A stretch of DNA of 64,000 nucleotides from Bacteroidetes bacterium 37-13. Lineage in GTDB: Bacteria; Bacteroidota; Bacteroidia; Chitinophagales; LD1. The first letter of the stretch is position 1, and every line of letters begins with the position of its first letter. Shown here in pieces: positions 9,440 to 19,145 of this stretch. The position numbers and the translations under genes were made by a program. The notes under the pieces are model-generated. The model was not told the DNA's origin and did not search any database. It saw only the letters and a program-made list of their open reading frames with translations. The stretch lies in assembly GCA_001897535.1 (NCBI GenBank), contig MKTC01000031.1, positions 78,428 through 142,427 of the forward strand, given 5' to 3'.

Positions 9440-10149
9440 GCTACAGCAAATGGATTGGCGCAGGTTTGGGCTGGATGGTTGGCGGACCTATCGGTGGCTT
9501 ATTAGGCTTTGCCGCAGGTGAAATTTTAAATGCTTCGCCCGAAGCAGAAGCTACTACAGAAAGCAGCCATGTGAGCGAGTTAGAGGCTTGCTTATTGGTA
9601 ATTGCATCTCATGTAATTAAAACTGATGGAAAAGCTACTTTACAAGAAATTGAGTTTGTGCGTCAGCAGCTAATTGCTGTTAATGGCGATTACCATATTG
9701 AAGATAAAATGCGCGTGTTCCATCACTGCTTGGCGCATGAATATGAATTAGAAAAATCTTGTGGTTACATTCGTATCTATCAAAGTGAAACTGTTGCTAT
9801 ACAATCGCTGCGATGGGCTTTTGCCATTGCTATTTGCGATAAAGAACTTTCTGAAGGAGAAAGAAAATTGCTCTATTACATCGCAGCATCTTTAAATATA
9901 AGCAAAGAACTCTTTTTGAAATTACTAACCGAATGGCAACCGAAAACACAATCACTTTTCGATTTATTTGAATTAGAAGAAACCGCCACAAAAACAGAAT
10001 TGGTTGCCGTGTATAGAAAGTTAGTTTTAAAATTTCACCCCGATAGGAACCCCAATTATACCGAAACACAACGCAAACAAGCAGAGTTAAAACTCCAGCA
10101 ACTTCGCGAAGCTTATGAAAAACTTTTAAAAGAAAAATATAGTGCATAA
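9436..10149 (+). CDS. TerB-like plus J-domain co-chaperone
   Basis: 237 residues. The N-terminus (residues 7-30) is a glycine-rich hydrophobic stretch (GLGWMVGGPIGGLLGFAAG) that could insert in or associate with membrane. The middle (about 45-160) is an all-helical TerB/DjlA-like segment. The C-terminus is a J domain with HPD at 201-203 (KFHPDRNP), which should stimulate a DnaK ATPase. This matches the layout of DjlA-type membrane co-chaperones. It overlaps lgt by 4 bp and the next gene by 8 bp, so it sits in the middle of a coupled operon with envelope and lipid genes. Confidence 0.85.
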   Translation: MSYSKWIGAGLGWMVGGPIGGLLGFAAGEILNASPEAEATTESSHVSELEACLLVIASHVIKTDGKATLQEIEFVRQQLIAVNGDYHIEDKMRVFHHCLAHEYELEKSCGYIRIYQSETVAIQSLRWAFAIAICDKELSEGERKLLYYIAASLNISKELFLKLLTEWQPKTQSLFDLFELEETATKTELVAVYRKLVLKFHPDRNPNYTETQRKQAELKLQQLREAYEKLLKEKYSA

Positions 10150-11716
10150 TTCGGCATTGGCAATAGCGATTATTGAAAGTATTCCTGAGAGATTTAGAAC
10201 AGAAAAGGCAGTGAATTTTAATGCAATTATTCACTTAAATTTGAGTGGAGAATTTGCTTTGCTCTATACTGTTGCAATTGAAAACCAAACATGCAATTTA
10301 CAAAAAGGGTTGCATGGAAAAGCTAATTGCATTGTTACGTCCTCTATCGAAAATTATGAAGCCTTAGAAATAGGGCAGTTAAATCCGCAAGAAGCATTGC
10401 TCACAGGAAAAGTACAAGTGAGTGATATTGCAGTGATGATTCAATTTGTGAAGTGCTTTAAACGTTATAGCACAACGCCAAAATTAGAGCAAAATTTATT
10501 TGAAAATATTCAGCAAAGAATAGAATTAGAAGGACCATTAAAAGGAGTTAGAATTATAGATTTTACAAGGCTTTTGCCTGGTCCGCTGGCAACTATGTTT
10601 TTGGCACAGCAAGGTGCAGAAGTCATAAAAATTGAAGATCCGGAAAATCCTGATTATATACGGGATTTTGAACCTAAAGTTGGGAATAGCTCCGCATTTT
10701 ATCTTTCGCTTAATGCAAATAAAAAAAGTTTTTCAATTAACTATTTGAATAAAAAAGGGCGGCAAATTTTGCTTGAACTTATCAAAACTGCAGATGTGTT
10801 GGTAGAACAATTTCGCCCTTCGGTGATGCAGAAATTCGGTTTAGATTTTGAAACTTTAAAAGGAATAAATCCTAAGCTAATTTATGTTTCAATTACAGGT
10901 TATGGCTCGCAATCAAGTTTGCAGAATGCAGCAGGACACGATTTGAATTTTATTGCCGAAAGTGGCTTGCCATATATTTCCGGTAGCAAGCCAACGCTGT
11001 TTGGATTTCAAGCGGCTGATGTTGCCGGAGGTTCGTATATGGCAATGAATGCAATTGCAACAGCACTTTTTCAACGTGAAAAAACAGGGAAAGGCACTTT
11101 TGTGAATGTTTCGATGAGCGATGGTGCATTGCCGTTGATGGCTTTGCCATTAGCTTTACAGCAATTTAAGAGTGAAAATATTTCAGCCCAAAATTTTGAA
11201 TTGGCAGGCGCTGTTGCTAATTACAATATTTACGAGTGTAGCGATGGAAATTTTGTTGCGCTTGCAGCATTAGAACCAAAGTTTTGGAATAATTTTTGTA
11301 TTGCTATCAGCAAACCGGAATGGAAAGAAAAAATTCTTTCATCGGGTGAAAAAATGAATGAATTGAAAAAGGAATTGGAGCTTTTATTCCTATCGAAAAC
11401 AAAAGCTGAATGGTTGAATATTTTAGTTAAAGCAGATTGTTGTTTTTCGGCTGTAAATTCACCAAAAGAAACTTTAGAATCACCTTATTTTAAAGAACAA
11501 AGTATGTTTATTGAAACAGAATTTTCTGCCAATAACAAACTAAAAATATTGCGCCATCCGCTTGTGTTTGAGCAAACTGATTTTTCAAAAAAATGGAACG
11601 CACCGGACTTGGGCGAAGACAGCATTGCATTGCTTCAAAGTTTGAGAGTTGAAAAAAATGAAATTCAAGATTTAGTTACACAAGGAATTGTGAAACAATC
11701 ACAGTCTAATTCCTAA
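10142..11716 (+). CDS. SCP2 domain fused to CaiB/BaiF CoA-transferase or racemase
   Basis: 524 residues from a GTG start overlapping the upstream gene by 8 bp. Residues about 1-115 look like an SCP2 sterol-carrier domain (GLHGKANCIV, then LNPQEALLTGKVQV), a lipid or acyl-CoA binding fold. From about 133 a CaiB/BaiF class III CoA-transferase follows (GVRIIDFTRLLPGPLA, INPKLIYVSITGYG). GHD with His266 and Asp267, and Asp293 in ADVAGG, line up with the His/Asp pair of alpha-methylacyl-CoA racemase, so racemase-like chemistry on a lipid-bound acyl-CoA is more likely than simple CoA transfer. The substrate is unknown. No internal ATG would preserve the SCP2 part, which supports the GTG. Confidence 0.82.
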   Translation: MHNSALAIAIIESIPERFRTEKAVNFNAIIHLNLSGEFALLYTVAIENQTCNLQKGLHGKANCIVTSSIENYEALEIGQLNPQEALLTGKVQVSDIAVMIQFVKCFKRYSTTPKLEQNLFENIQQRIELEGPLKGVRIIDFTRLLPGPLATMFLAQQGAEVIKIEDPENPDYIRDFEPKVGNSSAFYLSLNANKKSFSINYLNKKGRQILLELIKTADVLVEQFRPSVMQKFGLDFETLKGINPKLIYVSITGYGSQSSLQNAAGHDLNFIAESGLPYISGSKPTLFGFQAADVAGGSYMAMNAIATALFQREKTGKGTFVNVSMSDGALPLMALPLALQQFKSENISAQNFELAGAVANYNIYECSDGNFVALAALEPKFWNNFCIAISKPEWKEKILSSGEKMNELKKELELLFLSKTKAEWLNILVKADCCFSAVNSPKETLESPYFKEQSMFIETEFSANNKLKILRHPLVFEQTDFSKKWNAPDLGEDSIALLQSLRVEKNEIQDLVTQGIVKQSQSNS

Positions 11717-11735
11717 TTGCAATTAGTTTTGCCAC

Positions 11736-12650
11736 GTGATAAATATCCTATTGATTTTTGTTTACCTGATAAGCGGTTGGTGTGCAGTAAAATTCAACTT
11801 GCTGAAGCCAATTTTTTCTGCACGGCTTAATTTTGTTGTTATCAATATTTGCTTGCCGGCACTTACCTTGCTAAGTCTTCCAAAATTAGAGTTTAGTCGC
11901 GATTTGTGGATGCCTGTTTCTATGGCATGGATGGTGTTTTTATTGGCAATTCCTTTCTTTCTTTTGGGGAAGAAATTGCTTGGTTTTAATAATTCAACTT
12001 TAGGCAGTTTAATACTTTGTTGCGGTCTGCTTAATAGTGCATTTGTTGGCTTCCCGGTTATGAAAGCGTTGTATGGTGAAGAGGGATTGAGTATCGCAAT
12101 TGTTACAGACCAAGCAGGCTCGTTTTTAGTATTAAGTACTTTAGGTATATTTGCTGCTGCTTTTTTTTCTTCGGGCAAGGCAGATATTTTTGCGATTGCA
12201 AAAAAGATATTTTCATTCCCGCCACTTTGGGCATTTGTTATAGCAGTTGTAATGTGGAATTTTAAAGTTCAAATTCCTGCACCGTATTCGGTGCTGCTAT
12301 CTTACATTGCTATGCTGCTTGTGCCTTTGGCGTTGTTTTCGGTTGGGTTGCAACTAAATATTAAGCCTGATTTAGAGCTTAAAAAAGAGATAGCAGCAGG
12401 TTTGCTTTACAAACTTGTAATTGCTCCGATTTTTGTGTTTTGTGTATTTCGCTTTTTTGAAAAGGATATTTCGCTCATTATGAAAGTGAGCTCACTACAA
12501 GCTGCGATGGGGCCGATGGTTTCGGGTAGTATTTTGGCAATTACTTACAACCTAAATCCCAAGCTTTCTAATACTTTAGTTGGTATTGGAATTCCGATTT
12601 CGTTTGCAACAATTGCTTTTTGGTATTTTATTTTAGAGTTTGTGTTGTGA
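11736..12650 (+). CDS. AEC-family (auxin efflux carrier) transporter
   Basis: 304 residues, nearly all hydrophobic, with about ten membrane helices. The discontinuous-helix regions typical of the family are seen as NFVVINICLPALTLLSL near the start and GILNSAF-like LLNSAFVGFPV in the middle, then SSLQAAMGPMVSGSI near the end. AEC proteins carry organic acids, amino acids or similar solutes out of or into the cell; the substrate here cannot be read. It starts with GTG 19 bp after the SCP2-racemase gene and is probably the last gene of that operon. A complementary-strand frame in this region is an artefact. Confidence 0.85.
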   Translation: MINILLIFVYLISGWCAVKFNLLKPIFSARLNFVVINICLPALTLLSLPKLEFSRDLWMPVSMAWMVFLLAIPFFLLGKKLLGFNNSTLGSLILCCGLLNSAFVGFPVMKALYGEEGLSIAIVTDQAGSFLVLSTLGIFAAAFFSSGKADIFAIAKKIFSFPPLWAFVIAVVMWNFKVQIPAPYSVLLSYIAMLLVPLALFSVGLQLNIKPDLELKKEIAAGLLYKLVIAPIFVFCVFRFFEKDISLIMKVSSLQAAMGPMVSGSILAITYNLNPKLSNTLVGIGIPISFATIAFWYFILEFVL

Positions 12651-12772
12651 TTTCCTCTATTTTCAGTTGGTTCTAAACGGTTAGCCATATTTAAAATAGT
12701 GAAATATAGCAGCTTACAATAAGGCATAGCGCGGGATTTAATTTTAGCACTACCAAATGTTACTTATTATTC

Positions 12773-12780
12773 TATTTTTG
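12773..12780 (+). promoter_or_regulatory. -7 promoter box of hppA
   Basis: TATTTTTG is an exact match to the Bacteroidota -7 element TAnnTTTG, 50 bp before the hppA ATG. No clear TTTG -33 box is seen at the usual distance. Confidence 0.5.
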
Positions 12781-12830
12781 CCGTCCTTTTTTAAACAAAT
12801 CAGGAAAATTTTAACACAATAATTACAAGT

Positions 12831-15092
12831 ATGGAGCAGTTTATTTACATTCTTCCTTTGTTTGGCGTAATAGCACTTGCCTACATGGTATTTCTTTCAA
12901 GCTGGGTGAACAAGCAAGATGCAGGTGATAGCAAAATGAATGGAATAGCTAAAAATATTGCAGATGGTGCAATGGCATTTCTAAAAGCAGAGTACAAAAT
13001 TTTGGCAATTTATGTAGTAATTGCCGGAACTGGTTTAGGCATTTTATCGCAGGTTGAAAAAGTAGCAGTACACTCACACTTTTTAATTGTAGCGGCATTT
13101 GTTACAGGCTGTGTATTTTCTGCATTAGCAGGTTTTATTGGTATGCGTATTGCTACTAAAGCAAACGTGCGCACCACACAAGCGGCTAAAACTTCATTAG
13201 CAAAAGCATTAAAAGTATCTTTTGGCGGTGGCACGGTAATGGGTTTAGGCGTTGCCGGTTTAGCAGTTTTGGGTTTAAGCATGTTGTTTATCATTTTCTA
13301 CAAAATGTTCACCACCGGCACTTACGATTATCATGATATGACTCGCGTATTAGAAGTATTAACCGGATTTTCGGTTGGTGCTGAATCTATTGCGTTATTT
13401 GCGCGCGTGGGTGGAGGTATCTACACAAAAGCTGCCGATGTGGGAGCAGATTTAGTAGGTAAAGTAGAAGCAGGAATTCCTGAAGATGATCCAAGAAACC
13501 CTGCAACTATTGCCGATAACGTGGGCGATAATGTGGGTGACGTAGCCGGAATGGGTGCCGACCTTTTTGGTTCTTATGTTGCTACCGTTTTGGCTTCAAT
13601 GGTTTTGGGTAATTACTTAATTAAAGAAAACCCGGGATTAACTGATGATTTCGGAGGCATCGGTGCAATTTTGCTCCCTGTCGCTATTGCCGGAATTGGT
13701 ATTGTGGCTTCAATTATAGGAAGCTGGTTAGTAAATGTAAAAGAAGGTAGTGAAGTAAGTACCGATAAAGTACAAAGTGCATTAAACTTAGGCAACTGGA
13801 GTTCAATAGTTATTTCATTGGTTGCTTCTTACTTCTTAATCAATGCAATGTTGCCGGAAAGCATTCAAATGACATTGGATGGTGTTGTTACATCTGTTGC
13901 AAGAATGAATGTGTTCTTTGCAGTGTGCGTGGGAATGGTAGTTGGTGCAGTTATTTCGGTTATTACTGAATATTACACAGGATTAGGCAAAGCACCGGTA
14001 GTTGCTATCGTTCAAAAATCAGCAACTGGAGCAGCTACAAATATTATTGCAGGATTAGGCACAGGAATGCTTTCTACTGCAATGCCAGTATTGCTTTTTG
14101 CCGGAGCAATTTGGGGTTCTTATGCTTTAGCAGGTTTTTATGGTGTAGGTATTGCAGCCGCAGCTATGATGGCAAATACCGCAATGCAATTAGCTATTGA
14201 CGCTTTTGGTCCAATTGCTGACAACGCAGGCGGAATTGCAGAAATGAGCGAATTGCCAAAAGAAGTTCGTGAAACAACCGATGTATTAGATTCTGTAGGA
14301 AACACAACTGCTGCCGTTGGTAAAGGCTTTGCCATTGCTTCTGCGGCATTAACAGCTTTGGCTTTATTTGCAGCTTATGTAAATATTACCGGCATTCCGG
14401 GAATCAATATTTTTAATGCAAAAGTACTTGCTGCATTATTTATTGGCGGAATGATTCCAGTAGTATTTTCTGCACTTGCCATGAATAGCGTAGGTAAAGC
14501 TGCAATGGATATGGTAAATGAAGTTCGCAGACAATTCCGCGAAATTCCAGGTATTTTAGAAGGAACAGGGAAACCTGATTATAGCAAATGTGTAGAAATT
14601 TCAACACAAGCAGCTCTGCGCGAAATGATTGCTCCGGGCATTATCACAATTGTAACTCCAATTGCAGTTGGTTTAATCATGGGCGCTGAAGCTTTAGGTG
14701 CTTACATGGCTGGTGTAACTGTGAGCGGTGTGTTGTGGGCTATTTTCCAAAACAATGCCGGTGGCGCTTGGGACAATGCAAAAAAATCTTTTGAAAAAGG
14801 TATCGAAATTGAAGTGAATGGAAAAAAAGAAGTTTTCTACAAAAAATCTGAACCACATAAAGCTGCCGTAGTTGGCGATACAGTTGGCGATCCTTTCAAA
14901 GATACTTCCGGCCCTTCAATGAATATTTTAATTAAACTTTCATCGTTGGTGGGCTTAACTATTGCTCCGCTAATTGCTGTGAAATCTGATGCCACTTCTG
15001 CTAAACCTGTTGAGCCGGTAAAGCAAGAAATTCAAGCAGTAAAACAAGAAACTACACAAGCTGTAAACTATACGGCTTACCTTAATAAGTAA
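12831..15092 (+). CDS. hppA: Membrane-bound ion-pumping pyrophosphatase
   Basis: 753 residues with about 16 membrane helices; hydrolyses pyrophosphate and pumps cations across the inner membrane. The substrate motif [11 protein letters not shown] is at 203-213 and the second Asp-rich motif ([18 protein letters not shown]) ends at Asp244. GNTTAAVGK (Ala494, Gly497) is the K+-dependent signature, as opposed to GNTTK in K+-independent enzymes. After Asp244 the helix-6 glutamate positions are occupied by Gly247 and Ala251; instead helix 5 carries Glu185 (GAES). From memory this is the arrangement of Flavobacterium-type K+-dependent H+ pumps. The last 35 residues form a soluble tail rich in Lys, Gln and Val. 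Flanked by its own promoter box and terminator, so monocistronic. Confidence 0.95.
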   Translation: MEQFIYILPLFGVIALAYMVFLSSWVNKQDAGDSKMNGIAKNIADGAMAFLKAEYKILAIYVVIAGTGLGILSQVEKVAVHSHFLIVAAFVTGCVFSALAGFIGMRIATKANVRTTQAAKTSLAKALKVSFGGGTVMGLGVAGLAVLGLSMLFIIFYKMFTTGTYDYHDMTRVLEVLTGFSVGAESIALFARVGGGIYTKAADVGADLVGKVEAGIPEDDPRNPATIADNVGDNVGDVAGMGADLFGSYVATVLASMVLGNYLIKENPGLTDDFGGIGAILLPVAIAGIGIVASIIGSWLVNVKEGSEVSTDKVQSALNLGNWSSIVISLVASYFLINAMLPESIQMTLDGVVTSVARMNVFFAVCVGMVVGAVISVITEYYTGLGKAPVVAIVQKSATGAATNIIAGLGTGMLSTAMPVLLFAGAIWGSYALAGFYGVGIAAAAMMANTAMQLAIDAFGPIADNAGGIAEMSELPKEVRETTDVLDSVGNTTAAVGKGFAIASAALTALALFAAYVNITGIPGINIFNAKVLAALFIGGMIPVVFSALAMNSVGKAAMDMVNEVRRQFREIPGILEGTGKPDYSKCVEISTQAALREMIAPGIITIVTPIAVGLIMGAEALGAYMAGVTVSGVLWAIFQNNAGGAWDNAKKSFEKGIEIEVNGKKEVFYKKSEPHKAAVVGDTVGDPFKDTSGPSMNILIKLSSLVGLTIAPLIAVKSDATSAKPVEPVKQEIQAVKQETTQAVNYTAYLNK

Positions 15093-15106
15093 GAAAATTT
15101 ACGCAT

Positions 15107-15138
15107 AAAAAACCGAAGGTATTTTCTTCGGTTTTTTT
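15107..15138 (+). terminator. Rho-independent terminator after hppA
   Basis: AAAAAACCGAAG (15107-15118), a 7-nt loop and CTTCGGTTTTTT (15126-15137) form a perfect 12-bp stem ending in a T-run, 15 bp after the stop. The A-tract on the left would also let it work on the minus strand. Confidence 0.9.
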
Positions 15139-15260
15139 TATGTAAACATTATTTTCTAATACTTTTCCACATCATGAATTTTCAACTTTCATTAAACTAT
15201 TATTTTCACCGCGTGAAATTAAAGTAGCACTCCGAATTTTGACTAACCAAAACAAAATTG

Positions 15261-17714
15261 ATGAAGAGATTTCTATTAGCTTTAAATATATTATTCGTAC
15301 TTTACGCACAAAGTCAAACTAAAGTAAAGGGAACAGTAATTGACGACAAAGACAGCTCTCCGCTTATTGGTGTTGCTGTTGCAGTTAGAGGCACTTCTGG
15401 TGGCGCTTCAACTGATATGGACGGCAATTTTGAATTAGAAGTAAAGCCCGGCAAAGTAATTTTAGACTTTAGTTATCTTGGTTACGATAAAAGAACCTTA
15501 GAAGTATTTGTAAAAGAAGGAGAAACAAAAGCAGTTTCTACCCGAATGGCAGAAACTCAAAAAGAGTTAGATATAGTAGTAGTTACAGGCAGTAAATACG
15601 AAAAAAAATTAGGCGAAGAAACTGTTTCGATGGAAGTGCTGAAAGGGCAACAAATTACCCAAAGTAGCGCTAAAGCAGAAGAAGCATTAAACTATGTTCC
15701 AGGCGTAAACATGCTTGGAAAAAACATAAGCATAAGAGGCGGTAGCGGTTTTTCTGACGGAGCAGGAAGCCGTGTTTTGGTAATGTTAGACGATATTCCA
15801 ATTACCAGCCCGGAAAATGGCGGTGTAAACTGGAATGGAATGCCATTGGAAGCTATTGAACAAGTAGAGATTATTAAAGGTGCATCGTCTGCATCGTATG
15901 GCTCAAGTGCACTGAATGGTATTATGAACTTTAGAACCATTGCGCCTAAAACAGAAATGTACAATAAGCTTTTGGTGAATGTTGGTTTTTATCAACAGCC
16001 TAAAGATAAATCGCAAACTTGGTTTTGGAGAAGAACAAAAACAAAGAATGGTAAAACAAAAACTGTTGTCGATCGCCCGATGTTTGGTGGATTTCAATAT
16101 ACACACGCTAAAAAATATGGCGATTTTGATGTAGTGCTTTCCGGTGCTTACCAAGAAGATGAAGGTTTTAGATACGCTAACAAACAGCGCACTATCAGAG
16201 GATTTGGTAAGTTGCGTTACATTCCAAAGAAGTTTGATAGAATTTCTGTAGGTGCCAACTTTGGTGTGTTGCGCGAAGATTTTAAAGATTTCTTTGTGAT
16301 GTGGTCTTATGGCAGTGATTCTATTGACCATTACTGGCCTGGTTTTGCAGATAAATCTTTTAATAAAACGCCATACTCACAAGCCGGATTAGATACTTCG
16401 TTTGGTTATATTCCTTCGCAAATTGCGAACAGAACTACAACCACAGTGAATGTGGATCCATACATTACTTATTACGATAAAAAAGAAAATCGCCACAGTT
16501 TAAAGTCGCGCATTTATTTTACTGAATTATATAACGATGCCAATAGCGATGCGCCTCCGGTGATTGTGAACGGACAACCAATTTCCGGTGGAGATTCTTC
16601 AAAAACAACTCAATCTTACGTTGAGTATTCATTTTTTAAAGAAATAAAGCCATTAGCGCTTACCATTTCTACAGGCGCTTCATTTTACTATACAAACTTG
16701 CAGAGTATCACTTTCAACAATAGAACTGCATACAATGTTGGGGCGTTTGTAAATATTGATAAGAAGTTTTTGAATAAAATAACCTTGAACGTAGGCTTGC
16801 GATTAGAACATGCTAAATTAGATAGTCAAATTCAGAAGGCAGATATTTTTGCCACTTCTATAAATAGCGGTAAAAATAATCTTGTGAAACCGGTTTACTC
16901 TCCAGTGATTCCTGTAATTAGAGTTGGATTAAATTATCAAGCTACTGAAGGAACATTTTTGCGTTTAAGCTTCGGGCAAGGGTTTCGTTTCCCTGCCATT
17001 GCAGAAAAATATGTGCGCACTATTCGCAGTGGTATAAAGGTGTTTCCCAATCCTGATTTATTACCGGAATCCGGTTGGGGTGCGGAGTTTGGTATTAAGC
17101 AGGGTATGAAAATAAGCCGCTGGGTGTTTTATGCAGATGTAAGCACTTTTGTGAACTATTTTAAAAATATGATTGAATTTCAATCGGCCAATCCGGCAAA
17201 ATTTCCTGGTGCAGGCTTATCTTTTCAAGCAACCAATGTGCCTTCTGCAAGAATAGTTGGTGCTGAAATTTCTGCCATTGGAAATGGTAAAATTTATTCC
17301 GTTCCATTGAACTTTATAGTTGGTTACACTTATATCAATCCAATAAATTTAGCTTACAATCCAGATAGCTTTGCTTTAGACTATAAAATTTTGAAGTATA
17401 GAATAGAGCATTCTTTTAAAGCCGATGTTTCTGCCAATATTAAAGGTGTGAACATTGGTGTGCGCTGCTTCTACAATAGTTTTATGCGCGAAGTTGATAA
17501 GATTGGAGTTGGTGCATTACGCTCGGTTACAAACTTTAGAAACGAACACAACAAGGGGAATTTTGTGATGGACGTGCGAATGGGTTATTCATTTAAGGAT
17601 AAGTTGAACTTTAATGTAATTGCCAAAAATGTAACTAATGCAGAATATACTTTGCGCCCGGGTTTAATTGAAGCTCCGCGCAATTATACTTTCCAAGTTG
17701 GCTACCAGTTTTAG
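15261..17714 (+). CDS. TonB-dependent outer-membrane receptor
   Basis: 817 residues from the ATG at 15261 (a TTG lies directly before it). Signal peptide 1-18, then a carboxypeptidase-regulatory-like beta domain about 20-100 (GTVIDDKDSSPLIGVAVAV, STDMDGNFEL), a plug about 105-230 (IVVVTGSKYEKK, LNYVPGV, ISIRGGSGFSDGAGSRVLVMLDDIP, IEIIKGASSASYGSSALNGI), then a long barrel ending in a C-terminal aromatic residue (FQVGYQF). It imports a ligand using TonB energy. No SusD partner follows, so a glycan utilisation locus is unlikely; siderophore, metal or vitamin uptake is more likely, but the ligand cannot be read. Confidence 0.93.
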   Translation: MKRFLLALNILFVLYAQSQTKVKGTVIDDKDSSPLIGVAVAVRGTSGGASTDMDGNFELEVKPGKVILDFSYLGYDKRTLEVFVKEGETKAVSTRMAETQKELDIVVVTGSKYEKKLGEETVSMEVLKGQQITQSSAKAEEALNYVPGVNMLGKNISIRGGSGFSDGAGSRVLVMLDDIPITSPENGGVNWNGMPLEAIEQVEIIKGASSASYGSSALNGIMNFRTIAPKTEMYNKLLVNVGFYQQPKDKSQTWFWRRTKTKNGKTKTVVDRPMFGGFQYTHAKKYGDFDVVLSGAYQEDEGFRYANKQRTIRGFGKLRYIPKKFDRISVGANFGVLREDFKDFFVMWSYGSDSIDHYWPGFADKSFNKTPYSQAGLDTSFGYIPSQIANRTTTTVNVDPYITYYDKKENRHSLKSRIYFTELYNDANSDAPPVIVNGQPISGGDSSKTTQSYVEYSFFKEIKPLALTISTGASFYYTNLQSITFNNRTAYNVGAFVNIDKKFLNKITLNVGLRLEHAKLDSQIQKADIFATSINSGKNNLVKPVYSPVIPVIRVGLNYQATEGTFLRLSFGQGFRFPAIAEKYVRTIRSGIKVFPNPDLLPESGWGAEFGIKQGMKISRWVFYADVSTFVNYFKNMIEFQSANPAKFPGAGLSFQATNVPSARIVGAEISAIGNGKIYSVPLNFIVGYTYINPINLAYNPDSFALDYKILKYRIEHSFKADVSANIKGVNIGVRCFYNSFMREVDKIGVGALRSVTNFRNEHNKGNFVMDVRMGYSFKDKLNFNVIAKNVTNAEYTLRPGLIEAPRNYTFQVGYQF

Positions 17715-17779
17715 TAAGGTGAGTTTGGCATTGCCGTACTCAAAGTAATACAATAGAAAGGTTATTCTGTTCCAATAAG

Positions 17780-17810
17780 TTTTAGGATAAACTTTAAGCA
17801 CATAAATTTG
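17780..17810 (+). promoter_or_regulatory. Promoter of rodA, nearly leaderless
   Basis: TAAATTTG at 17803-17810 is an exact TAnnTTTG -7 box, with TTTA at 17781-17784 at a suitable 18-bp spacing as a weak -33 box. The rodA ATG is 11 bp downstream, so the transcript leader must be only a few bases long. Confidence 0.55.
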
Positions 17811-17821
17811 CACAGTATTTT

Positions 17822-19081
17822 ATGGGGCGCAAAGAAGATTCGCTTACGGGGCATTTTGATTGGCTTACAGTACTATTGTATATAGTGCTGGTGCTAATCG
17901 GTTGGGCAACTATTTATAGCGCTGTTTATAGCGAAGAACACAGTAATATTTTTGATGTAACTCGAAATAGCGGAAAGCAATTTCAATGGATGGTTACTTG
18001 TTCTATTGTGGCGCTTTTGCTGCTCATAATTGATGGAAAATTCTTCTCCACTTTTGCTTATGTAATTTATGGCTTTGTACTGCTCATTTGTGTTGGCGTA
18101 ATGTTTTTTGGAGTTGAAGTTAAAGGGCAGCAAAACTGGATTCGCTTTGGTGGTTTTCAAATGCAGCCTTCGGAATTGGCGAAGTTTGCTACGGCATTAG
18201 CACTTTCAAAATATTTATCGGGTTTAACCATAGATGTGCGCAAATGGAAAGATAAAATTATTGCAATGGCGATAATTGTAATTCCAATGCTTACCATTGC
18301 TATACAAGGCGATGCGGGTTCTGCGATTGTGTTTGTGGCATTGGTTCTTGCCTTGTTTCGCGAAGGTTTAGAATCGTATTTTTTAATCATTGGCGGCACC
18401 ATTATTATTTTGTCGCTCTTGGCTTTAGTGGCAGATAAATTTTTACTTGTTGGAGTTTTGCTTGGCTTAACCATTCTCTTTATTTGGATAAACTGGCGAA
18501 TGAGAAAATATACCTTGTATTTGTTAGCGTTTTGGTTTCTGGCAAGTGGCTATGTTTTTTCTGTAGATTATGGATTTAGTAAATTGAAAGGACACCAAAA
18601 AGACCGTATAAATGTATTGCTCGGCAAAGAAAACGATCCCGCTAAAGATTGGAATGTGAGGCAATCAATTATTGCAGTTGGTTCTGGTGGTTTATTAGGA
18701 AAAGGCTATTTAAAAGGTACGCAAACTAAGTTGAATTTTGTGCCGGAGCAAAGTACCGATTTTATCTTTTCATCTATTGGTGAAGAATTTGGTTTTGTGG
18801 GAAGTGTAGTGCTAATTGGAATATTTGTAGCATTACTTTTTAGGTTAGTGTTTTTAGCCGAGCGACAGCGAAGTAGATTTAGTAGGGTTTACGGATATTG
18901 TGTAGTGAGTATTCTCTTTTTTCACTTGGTTATAAATATTGGAATGGCAATTGGTATTGCGCCTGTAATTGGTATTCCGCTCCCGTTTATCAGCTATGGC
19001 GGCTCATCGCTTCTTTCGTTTACTGTTCTGCTTTTTATTTTTATTCGTTTAGATGCACAACGTTTAGAAGTGCTTAGATAA
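17822..19081 (+). CDS. rodA: RodA, SEDS-family peptidoglycan glycosyltransferase
   Basis: 419 residues, about ten membrane helices. SEDS proteins polymerise lipid II into glycan strands; RodA acts in cell elongation with a class B penicillin-binding protein. Diagnostic stretches are GVEVKGQQNWIRFGGFQMQPSE (near 98-119), DFIFSSIGEEFGFVG and the C-terminal PLPFISYGGSSLLS. It is assigned RodA rather than FtsW because of the FIFSSIGEE and GGSSLLS wording and the absence of cell-division neighbours. Other mre/pbp genes are not in this window. It has its own promoter and converges with the PepSY-like gene. Confidence 0.9.
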   Translation: MGRKEDSLTGHFDWLTVLLYIVLVLIGWATIYSAVYSEEHSNIFDVTRNSGKQFQWMVTCSIVALLLLIIDGKFFSTFAYVIYGFVLLICVGVMFFGVEVKGQQNWIRFGGFQMQPSELAKFATALALSKYLSGLTIDVRKWKDKIIAMAIIVIPMLTIAIQGDAGSAIVFVALVLALFREGLESYFLIIGGTIIILSLLALVADKFLLVGVLLGLTILFIWINWRMRKYTLYLLAFWFLASGYVFSVDYGFSKLKGHQKDRINVLLGKENDPAKDWNVRQSIIAVGSGGLLGKGYLKGTQTKLNFVPEQSTDFIFSSIGEEFGFVGSVVLIGIFVALLFRLVFLAERQRSRFSRVYGYCVVSILFFHLVINIGMAIGIAPVIGIPLPFISYGGSSLLSFTVLLFIFIRLDAQRLEVLR

Positions 19082-19087
19082 CGGATA

Positions 19088-19120
19088 CAAAAAAGCCCAA
19101 GTTGTACTTCAACTCGGGCT
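19088..19120 (-). terminator. Terminator between rodA and the PepSY-like gene
   Basis: Read on the minus strand, AGCCCGAGTTG pairs with CAACTTGGGCT (one G-U pair, short loop) and is followed by a TTTTTT run, so it ends the minus-strand PepSY-like transcript. The same stem, without a good U-tract, may also stop rodA transcription. Confidence 0.85.
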
Positions 19121-19145
19121 AAAGTTTATATAGCTTTTTAAGAAT

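Noticed and set aside
9830-10234. Antisense frame across the J-domain gene
   Set aside because: It lies opposite two well-supported genes and has no motif; a shadow frame.
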